Part shown: piece after piece, positions 6,262 to 10,596 of the stretch
Layout of the letters: each line of letters opens with the position of its first letter
How positions within the stretch are numbered: the first letter of the stretch is position 1
Assembly: GCA_030843315.1 (NCBI GenBank)
Contig: JAUUPT010000104.1
Span: 1 to 10,596, forward strand
Direction: 5' to 3'
DNA: 10,596 nt
Source of the DNA: Bacteroidaceae bacterium
GTDB taxonomy: Bacteria; Bacteroidota; Bacteroidia; Bacteroidales; Bacteroidaceae
Notes under the pieces: generated by a model
Database searches by the model: none
Told to the model about the DNA's origin: nothing
What the model saw: the letters and a program-made list of their open reading frames with translations, nothing else
Position numbers and translations under genes: made by a program

Positions 6262-6489
6262 ATGGCAAAAATCAAAGGAGCAATCGTAGTGGACACCGAG
6301 CGTTGCAAAGGCTGCAACCTGTGTGTGGTAGCTTGTCCGCTCAATGTAATAGCCCTCACCAAAGAGGTGAACGTGAAAGGGTATAACTATGCCCACCAAA
6401 TATTAGAAGATACCTGCAACGGATGTAGCTCCTGTGCTACTGTGTGTCCGGACGGATGTATCTCGGTTTATAAAGTAAAAGTAGAATAA
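6262..6489 (+). CDS. 2[4Fe-4S] ferredoxin-type subunit (delta) of a 2-oxoacid:ferredoxin oxidoreductase
   Basis: This 75-residue protein carries two complete 4Fe-4S motifs: C15-x2-C18-x2-C21-x3-C25-P and C52-x2-C55-x2-C58-x3-C62-P, plus an extra Cys at 66. Such subunits pass electrons from the TPP-linked oxidation of a 2-oxoacid to a soluble ferredoxin, in the cytoplasm. The insertion between the two motifs (about 26 residues, with basic and aromatic positions) is as in KorD/VorC/PorD-type delta subunits rather than free clostridial ferredoxins. It is 18 bases after the TPR gene and 12 bases before the alpha-subunit gene, so co-translation in one operon is very likely. The equivalent names are KorD or a ferredoxin-like Vor subunit; the substrate of the complex decides which, and the sequence does not. 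Confidence 0.92.
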   Translation: MAKIKGAIVVDTERCKGCNLCVVACPLNVIALTKEVNVKGYNYAHQILEDTCNGCSSCATVCPDGCISVYKVKVE

Positions 6490-6501
6490 ATTAGGAAGAA
6501 T

Positions 6502-7581
6502 ATGGCAGAAGAAGTTGTATTAATGAAAGGAAACGAAGCCATCGCCCACGCAGCCATTCGCTGCGGTGCCGACGGATACTTCGGATATCCTATTACTCCG
6601 CAATCGGAGGTATTGGAAACTCTTGCCGAACTGAAACCGTGGGAAACTACCGGTATGGTAGTGCTCCAGGCAGAAAGTGAAGTGGCAGCTATTAATATGG
6701 TATACGGCGGTGCCGGAAGTGGAAAGATGGTATTGACCTCATCATCCAGCCCCGGTGTCAGCCTGAAACAGGAAGGTATCTCCTACCTGGCAGGCGCCGA
6801 ATTGCCTTGCTTGATTGTAAACGTAATGCGTGGCGGTCCCGGACTGGGAACTATCCAGCCGAGCCAGGCCGACTACTTCCAGACAGTGAAAGGCGGCGGA
6901 CACGGTGACTACCGCTTAATAGCCCTTGCTCCGGCTTCGGTACAAGAAATGGCGGACTTCGTAGGACTCGGTTTCGAGCTTGCCTTCAAGTATCGCAACC
7001 CGGCTATTATCCTTGCCGACGGTGTTATCGGCCAGATGATGGAAAAAGTAGTGTTGCCCGCACAGAAGCCGCGCCGCACGGACGAAGAAGTCATTGCACA
7101 ATGCCCCTGGGCCACTACCGGCAGAACGAAAGGCCGCAAGCCCAACATCATTACTTCTCTTGAGTTGAAACCGGAAGAAATGGAAAAGAACAACATCCGT
7201 TTCCAGGCCAAGTACAAAGAGATTGAAGCAAACGAAGTACGCTTTGAAGAAATCCACTGCGACGATGCCGAATACCTGATCGTAGCCTTCGGGTCTATGG
7301 CGCGTATCGGACAGAAAGCAATGGAGCTGGCACGCGAAGAAGGTATCAAGGTAGGTATGCTTCGCCCCATCACTCTGTGGCCGTTCCCCACCCAAGCCAT
7401 TGCCGCCTATGCCGGTAAGGTAAAAGGTATGCTCGTTACCGAACTGAATGCCGGACAGATGGTTGAAGACGTTCGTCTCGCCGTGAACGGTAAAGTGAAG
7501 GTGGAACATTTCGGACGTCTCGGCGGTATTGTCCCCGATCCCGACGAGATTGTTACAGCATTGAAGAGTGCTCTAATGTGA
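6502..7581 (+). CDS. vorB: 2-oxoacid:ferredoxin oxidoreductase alpha subunit, VorB/KorA family
   Basis: This 359-residue protein has the pyrimidine-binding and transketolase C-terminal-like domains of 2-oxoacid:ferredoxin oxidoreductases. Visible motifs are KGNEAIAHAAI at 9-19, GYPITP at 28-33, the conserved Glu-rich AESEVAAINMVYG around 57-69, LKQEGISYLAGAELP near 88-102, and GGPGLGTIQPSQADY near 111-125. A C-terminal domain covers roughly 250-359. The GPGLG and VKGGGHGDYR stretches recall the 2-oxoisovalerate (Vor) subset; many Bacteroides copies carry that name, but 2-oxoglutarate (Kor) activity is equally plausible biologically. The complex decarboxylates a 2-oxoacid to an acyl-CoA while reducing ferredoxin, or runs in reverse to fix CO2 onto succinyl-CoA or branched acyl-CoAs. 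It follows the ferredoxin subunit by 12 bases. The ATG at 6502 gives a family-like N-terminus. The family is sure; the substrate is unresolved. Confidence 0.93.
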   Translation: MAEEVVLMKGNEAIAHAAIRCGADGYFGYPITPQSEVLETLAELKPWETTGMVVLQAESEVAAINMVYGGAGSGKMVLTSSSSPGVSLKQEGISYLAGAELPCLIVNVMRGGPGLGTIQPSQADYFQTVKGGGHGDYRLIALAPASVQEMADFVGLGFELAFKYRNPAIILADGVIGQMMEKVVLPAQKPRRTDEEVIAQCPWATTGRTKGRKPNIITSLELKPEEMEKNNIRFQAKYKEIEANEVRFEEIHCDDAEYLIVAFGSMARIGQKAMELAREEGIKVGMLRPITLWPFPTQAIAAYAGKVKGMLVTELNAGQMVEDVRLAVNGKVKVEHFGRLGGIVPDPDEIVTALKSALM

Positions 7582-7599
7582 TTAATAAATTGATTTATT

Positions 7600-7773
7600 A
7601 TGAATCCTGATAAAATAAGAAACGTACTGAACATTCTGTTCTTGATACTTGCCCTGGCAGCTATCATCGTATATTTCGCAGCAAAAGATGACTTCAAGCT
7701 GTTCATCTACGTATGCGGTGCGGCGATATTCGTCAAGCTGATGGAATTCTTCATACGGTTCACCAACAGATAA
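7600..7773 (+). CDS. 57-residue two-helix membrane protein inside the oxidoreductase operon
   Basis: An ATG at 7600 opens a 57-residue frame that begins MNPDKIRN and ends FIRFTNR. It lies 18 bases after the alpha-subunit stop and ends 12 bases before the beta-subunit ATG, filling an otherwise unexplained 204-base gap in a tight operon. Two hydrophobic stretches, about residues 10-28 and 33-49, are separated by a short charged loop (AKDDFK). Basic residues flank both ends, suggesting a hairpin with both termini in the cytoplasm. A Cys lies at residue 39 in the second helix. I do not recognise a family. It could anchor the soluble oxidoreductase to the membrane or be an accessory of electron transfer, but that is inference from position. 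The charged and hydrophobic pattern and the exact fit between neighbours support a real gene. Confidence 0.75.
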   Translation: MNPDKIRNVLNILFLILALAAIIVYFAAKDDFKLFIYVCGAAIFVKLMEFFIRFTNR

Positions 7774-7777
7774 GGAG
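7772..7777 (+). promoter_or_regulatory. Shine-Dalgarno-like AAGGAG before the beta-subunit gene
   Basis: AAGGAG overlaps the stop codon of the small membrane protein gene and lies eight bases before ATG 7786. This is a textbook spacing. It is unusual in this window, where other starts lack such a site. It selects ATG 7786 over the in-frame GTG at 7780, which would be only two bases from the site. Confidence 0.6.
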
Positions 7778-7785
7778 AAGTGATT

Positions 7786-8547
7786 ATGACAAAAGAAGAT
7801 ATTATTAAACCCGAGAACCTGGTTGCAAAGAAACCGACTCTGATGAACGATAATCCCATGCACTACTGCCCGGGATGTAGCCACGGCGTGGTTCATAAGC
7901 TGATAGCCGAGGTTATCGAAGAAATGGGAATGGAAGATAAGGCGGTAGGTATCTCCCCCGTGGGATGCGCCGTATTTATCTACAACTATATAGACATTGA
8001 CTGGCAGGAAGCCGCACACGGACGTGCGCCCGCCCTTGCCACAGCCATCAAGCGCCTTTGGCCGGACCGCCTGGTATTTACCTATCAGGGCGACGGCGAC
8101 TTGGCTTGTATCGGTACTGCCGAAACCATCCACGCGCTGAACCGCGGTGAGAACATCACCATCATCTTCATCAACAACGCCATCTACGGTATGACCGGCG
8201 GACAGATGGCTCCTACTACCCTTGTAGGCATGAAGACCTCTACCAGCCCCTACGGCCGCGATGTGCATCTGCACGGCTATCCATTGAAGATAACCGAAAT
8301 CGCTGCCCAACTGGAAGGTACGGCATACGTCACCCGCCAGAGCGTGCAGACGGTTCCCGCCATCCGCAAGGCAAAGAAAGCCATCCGCAAGGCATTCGAG
8401 AACTCAATGGCAGGCAAAGGCTCCAACCTCGTAGAAATCGTTTCTACCTGTAATTCCGGCTGGAAGATGTCTCCCGAGAAATCGAACACCTGGATGGAAG
8501 AGAATATGTTCCCCTTCTACCCCCTGGGTGACTTGAAGGATAAATAA
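7786..8547 (+). CDS. 2-oxoacid:ferredoxin oxidoreductase beta subunit (TPP-binding, KorB/VorA-like)
   Basis: This 253-residue subunit holds the thiamine-diphosphate site of the complex. C28-P-G-C31 near the N-terminus, followed by HGVVHKLI, is the conserved start of the family. The TPP/Mg motif is GDGD at 102-105 with INNAIYG about 30 residues later, and TGGQMAPTT follows, as in KorB and PorB relatives. A basic tail (KAKKAIRKAF) precedes SNLVEIVSTCNSGW near the C-terminus. The ATG at 7786 is chosen because an AAGGAG sits eight bases upstream. It lacks its own ferredoxin domain, which the separate delta subunit supplies. With the alpha subunit it forms the catalytic core in the cytoplasm. It is preceded by the small membrane protein gene and followed, after 22 bases, by the gamma subunit. 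Confidence 0.94.
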   Translation: MTKEDIIKPENLVAKKPTLMNDNPMHYCPGCSHGVVHKLIAEVIEEMGMEDKAVGISPVGCAVFIYNYIDIDWQEAAHGRAPALATAIKRLWPDRLVFTYQGDGDLACIGTAETIHALNRGENITIIFINNAIYGMTGGQMAPTTLVGMKTSTSPYGRDVHLHGYPLKITEIAAQLEGTAYVTRQSVQTVPAIRKAKKAIRKAFENSMAGKGSNLVEIVSTCNSGWKMSPEKSNTWMEENMFPFYPLGDLKDK

Positions 8548-8569
8548 TGATGCTAAAAACAGAAGAACA

Positions 8570-9112
8570 ATGAAAGAAGAAATCATTATAGCAGGCTTCG
8601 GTGGACAAGGTGTATTGTCCATGGGAAAGATTTTGGCATACTCCGGACTGATGGAAGGCAAGGAAGTAACCTGGATGCCCGCCTACGGACCGGAACAGCG
8701 CGGCGGTACGGCAAACGTGACCGTTATTGTGAGCGACGAGAAGATATCTTCGCCCATCCTCAGCCAGTACGATGCAGCCATCATACTGAACCAACCGTCG
8801 TTGGAGAAGTTCGAAAGCAAAGTGAAACCGGGCGGCGTACTGATCTACGACGGCTACGGCATCATCCATCCGCCTACGCGCAAAGACATCAAGGTTTACC
8901 GCATTGATGCCATGGACGCTGCCAACGAAATGAACAACGCCAAAGCATTCAACATGATTGTACTGGGCGGACTGCTGAAGATAGCGCCGATAGTAACATT
9001 GGATAATGTAATCAAAGGATTAAAAAAGACGCTTCCCGAACGCCACCACCACTTGATACCGATGAACGAAGAGGCCATCAAGCGCGGTATGGAGCTGATT
9101 AAAGAGGTATAA
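8570..9112 (+). CDS. 2-oxoacid:ferredoxin oxidoreductase gamma subunit (KorC family)
   Basis: This 180-residue protein is the gamma domain of 2-oxoacid:ferredoxin oxidoreductases. The Rossmann-like glycine motif GFGGQGV is at 9-15, then SMGKILAYSG and the AYGPEQRGGTANV loop near 38-51 that is diagnostic of the family, followed by PSLEKFESKVKPGG and a strand-helix C-terminus. Gamma subunits help bind CoA and complete the active site. The ATG at 8570 is 22 bases after the beta-subunit stop, and it is the last gene of the operon, followed by palindromic DNA and a strong terminator. Operon order is therefore TPR, delta, alpha, small membrane protein, beta, gamma. Nothing in the sequence is truncated or odd. 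Confidence 0.94.
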   Translation: MKEEIIIAGFGGQGVLSMGKILAYSGLMEGKEVTWMPAYGPEQRGGTANVTVIVSDEKISSPILSQYDAAIILNQPSLEKFESKVKPGGVLIYDGYGIIHPPTRKDIKVYRIDAMDAANEMNNAKAFNMIVLGGLLKIAPIVTLDNVIKGLKKTLPERHHHLIPMNEEAIKRGMELIKEV

Positions 9113-9114
9113 AA

Positions 9115-9175
9115 AAACAGATGGTCTGTTTGGTGTAAACGCATGATGCGTTTGCCCTCAACAGATGATGCGTTT
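9115..9175. repeat. Clustered palindromes and direct repeats after the gamma-subunit gene
   Basis: AAACAGA-TGG-TCTGTTT (9115-9131) and the perfect AAACGCAT-G-ATGCGTTT (9137-9153) are followed by a second copy of ATGATGCGTTT at 9165-9175. The terminator just behind reuses the motif as AAACGGATGATG. The elements look like diverged copies of one unit, AAACGnATGATG. They could be successive RNA hairpins at the 3' end of the operon mRNA or DNA sites for a protein. Confidence 0.55.
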
Positions 9176-9180
9176 ACTAT

Positions 9181-9223
9181 AAACGGATGATGTATTTCGA
9201 GCGAATACATCATCCGTTTTTTT
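9181..9223 (+). terminator. Strong intrinsic terminator of the oxidoreductase operon
   Basis: AAACGGATGATGTATT (9181-9196) and AATACATCATCCGTTT (9204-9219) form a perfect 16-bp stem with a seven-base loop, and seven Ts run from 9217 to 9223. It lies about 70 bases after the last gene. Read on the other strand, the stem is followed by only three Ts, so it works less well for the convergent gene. Confidence 0.85.
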
Positions 9224-9233
9224 AGGGCCTTTT

Positions 9234-9254
9234 ATCCCCGGCAAAAGGGGGGAT
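9234..9254. repeat. Small C/G-rich inverted repeat downstream of the surface protein gene
   Basis: ATCCCC (9234-9239) and GGGGAT (9249-9254) pair around a nine-base loop, 27 bases beyond the stop of the minus-strand gene. A T-run is missing on either side, so it is only a weak terminator candidate for that gene. Confidence 0.3.
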
Positions 9255-9280
9255 TGTACGGCAGAGACAAGAGGAGATTA

Positions 9281-10596
9281 TTAGTCTGCACCTGAATAGG
9301 CTGTTCCGTTTAGTGTAACCTTTCCGTCTGTATTGCGGATGTCAAGCACTCCCTTAGCTTCAATGGTAGTTTTGCAATCACCATCATAAGTGATTATGAC
9401 ACCTTGGTTCGGTTTCCCCGTATCCGCATCAATGTAAATAGTGGGATAGGAATTAGAGTCATCCGTAGTAACGCTAAAACTGCAACTTGTCTTAAAGTTG
9501 ACAGTTGTTGTACGGTCATAAGCATCGCTACCTTTGTTACCTGCGGTAAGTGCAGCCGAAGGAGCTTTGTTTCCGTTGCTCCAAGAAGTTGCGCCTGCAG
9601 CTATAGGACATGCTTCATAGTCTTTCTTCACATTCAGATTAATGCTGCAAGCATCAAACGTCGTTTCGCCGCTACGCAGGAAAGCACCTTGCCAGCCGCC
9701 TGTGAAGGTACAGCCCGTAGCCGTTACCTTAGTAGGAGTATTTACCAAAAGAGCGGTTTCGTTGGCAGTGAAGGTAGAACTCTCCAGTGAAATCGTATTA
9801 TCGGAACCAACAGGTGTCGCAGCATTTGTACCTACACAGTAGTATTTACCTGTCATGGTAGAGTTTTTGATATTGATAGTCCCCCTGCTGACATAATCTT
9901 GCAGGAATATGCCGTATCCATTTGTATTGGTAGCTATGTATTTTACATTCTCCATTTTAAATGTAGCACCATCATTATCCACAGATATTCCTTTGGTACC
10001 ATCATTCACCGTTCCTTTTTCAGTTGCATCGCCGGTTATCGTGAGACTGGCGTTCTTAAAAATGCGAACATTATTCTTCATGCCCTGCGGTCTACTCGGC
10101 AACGTCAGTGTATATGTACCCAAGTCTATCTCCATTGATTTCCCTTCCAATATATCCAATGACTTGTTGATAGTCACATCATTCTTCAACGTAAGTTTCT
10201 GAACCTCGGCTGTTGGGTCTATTTCGATGTTACCTTTCTCTACGGTCAAATCTTCTATCACCGCATTGGCTTTCACTACAAAGGTATTATCGCCTGTGCT
10301 GGCAGTTGCCTTCTTCCAGGTGCCGCTAACTTCTACATGTTCAATATCCTTCACGGTCAACTCCTCTACTCCGGTACCGGCTGCTATCACCAAGGGATCG
10401 CTATCCGTTCCGGGAGTTGTTTGATTCCCGCCACCGGTAATCTCCACACTTTTTATGTTCTCAACGGTCACTGTTCCCTTGGAACCTGTCGGCAGATTAA
10501 TCTTTATTGCCTCTGTAGTACCACCCTGGGCTCCCTTTACGGTGAAGTTGTCGGTAGTTGCTGTGCTGACATTGATTGTAACAGGGTCGTCTGCTG
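9281..10596 (-). CDS. Repeat-rich, probably beta-helical surface protein (N-terminus outside window)
   Basis: The frame is open on the minus strand from the window edge to the TAA at 9281-9283, so at least 437 C-terminal residues are present; a GTG at 10471 is internal, not the start. The upstream part has two aligned 37-residue units, one beginning VTVENIKSVEITG and the next LTVKDIEHVEVSG, followed by shorter ones (LTVEKGNIEID, LTLKNDVTI). The rest reads as short beta strands rich in Thr, Asn, Gly and Asp (ASLTITG, GTINIKNSTMTG, NTISLESSTFTAN), the pattern of a right-handed parallel beta-helix (pectin-lyase-like) fold. No catalytic motif is evident, and no sorting domain is recognised at the C-terminus (YSGAD). 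Such proteins in Bacteroides are usually exported and surface-linked. A glycan-binding, adhesive or polysaccharide-lyase-related role is possible; none is shown. It is convergent with the oxidoreductase operon and unrelated to it in function. Confidence 0.8.
   Translation of the reverse strand, partial: ADDPVTINVSTATTDNFTVKGAQGGTTEAIKINLPTGSKGTVTVENIKSVEITGGGNQTTPGTDSDPLVIAAGTGVEELTVKDIEHVEVSGTWKKATASTGDNTFVVKANAVIEDLTVEKGNIEIDPTAEVQKLTLKNDVTINKSLDILEGKSMEIDLGTYTLTLPSRPQGMKNNVRIFKNASLTITGDATEKGTVNDGTKGISVDNDGATFKMENVKYIATNTNGYGIFLQDYVSRGTINIKNSTMTGKYYCVGTNAATPVGSDNTISLESSTFTANETALLVNTPTKVTATGCTFTGGWQGAFLRSGETTFDACSINLNVKKDYEACPIAAGATSWSNGNKAPSAALTAGNKGSDAYDRTTTVNFKTSCSFSVTTDDSNSYPTIYIDADTGKPNQGVIITYDGDCKTTIEAKGVLDIRNTDGKVTLNGTAYSGAD

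Noticed and set aside
7582..8310. Open frame of 242 codons on the minus strand across the small membrane gene and the beta subunit.
   Set aside because: It overlaps two plus-strand genes in a tight operon, and the protein shows no recognisable motif.
9281..10471. GTG at 10471 as the start of the surface protein.
   Set aside because: The frame stays open to the window edge with the same repeat-like composition, so this codon is internal.

Overview
The window reads as a chromosomal segment of a gut Bacteroides or a close relative. Several things support this. Three promoter -7 elements fit the Bacteroidetes TAnnTTTG pattern. Start codons mostly lack Shine-Dalgarno sequences and follow A/T-rich leaders. 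The gene content (exported GH51 arabinofuranosidase, FGGY pentulose kinase, transketolase, RpiB, a VorB/KorA-type 2-oxoacid:ferredoxin oxidoreductase) is typical of the group. No species can be named from sequence alone. I see no rRNA, tRNA, CRISPR array, insertion sequence or phage gene.

Layout: (1) 1-1088 (+), C-terminal two thirds of an FGGY sugar kinase, probably L-ribulokinase. (2) 1089-1396, a 308-bp gap that holds a four-fold, 22-bp-periodic array of dyad-symmetric 16-mers, probably an operator array, plus one more inverted repeat. (3) 1397-2941 (+), secreted GH51 alpha-L-arabinofuranosidase. (4) 3098-5107 (+), transketolase behind a good Bacteroides promoter. (5) 5108-5231, a spacer with an imperfect hairpin and short tandem repeats. 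(6) 5232-5675 (+), RpiB, followed by an intrinsic terminator. (7) 5676-5964, a regulatory gap with stacked dyads and a promoter. (8) 5965-9112 (+), a compact six-gene operon: TPR protein, 2[4Fe-4S] ferredoxin subunit, alpha subunit, a 57-residue two-helix membrane protein, TPP-binding beta subunit, gamma subunit. (9) 9113-9223, clustered palindromes ending in a strong terminator. (10) 9281 to the window end (-), the C-terminal part of a repeat-rich, probably beta-helical surface protein.

The first block is a pentose module. The exported GH51 releases arabinose from arabinan or arabinoxylan fragments. The kinase phosphorylates the ketopentose, and transketolase and RpiB feed the pentose phosphates into central metabolism. 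The 22-bp array upstream of the arabinofuranosidase is the most striking unexplained element; a plausible ligand is the Nudix-type AraR repressor known to control arabinose genes in B. thetaiotaomicron. The second block is a ferredoxin-dependent oxidoreductase for 2-oxoacids, working either oxidatively or as a reductive CoA-ester carboxylase in anaerobic amino-acid synthesis. Its exact substrate (2-oxoglutarate or branched-chain 2-oxoacids) cannot be fixed from sequence. The extra TPR and small membrane proteins inside that operon are unexplained and worth attention.
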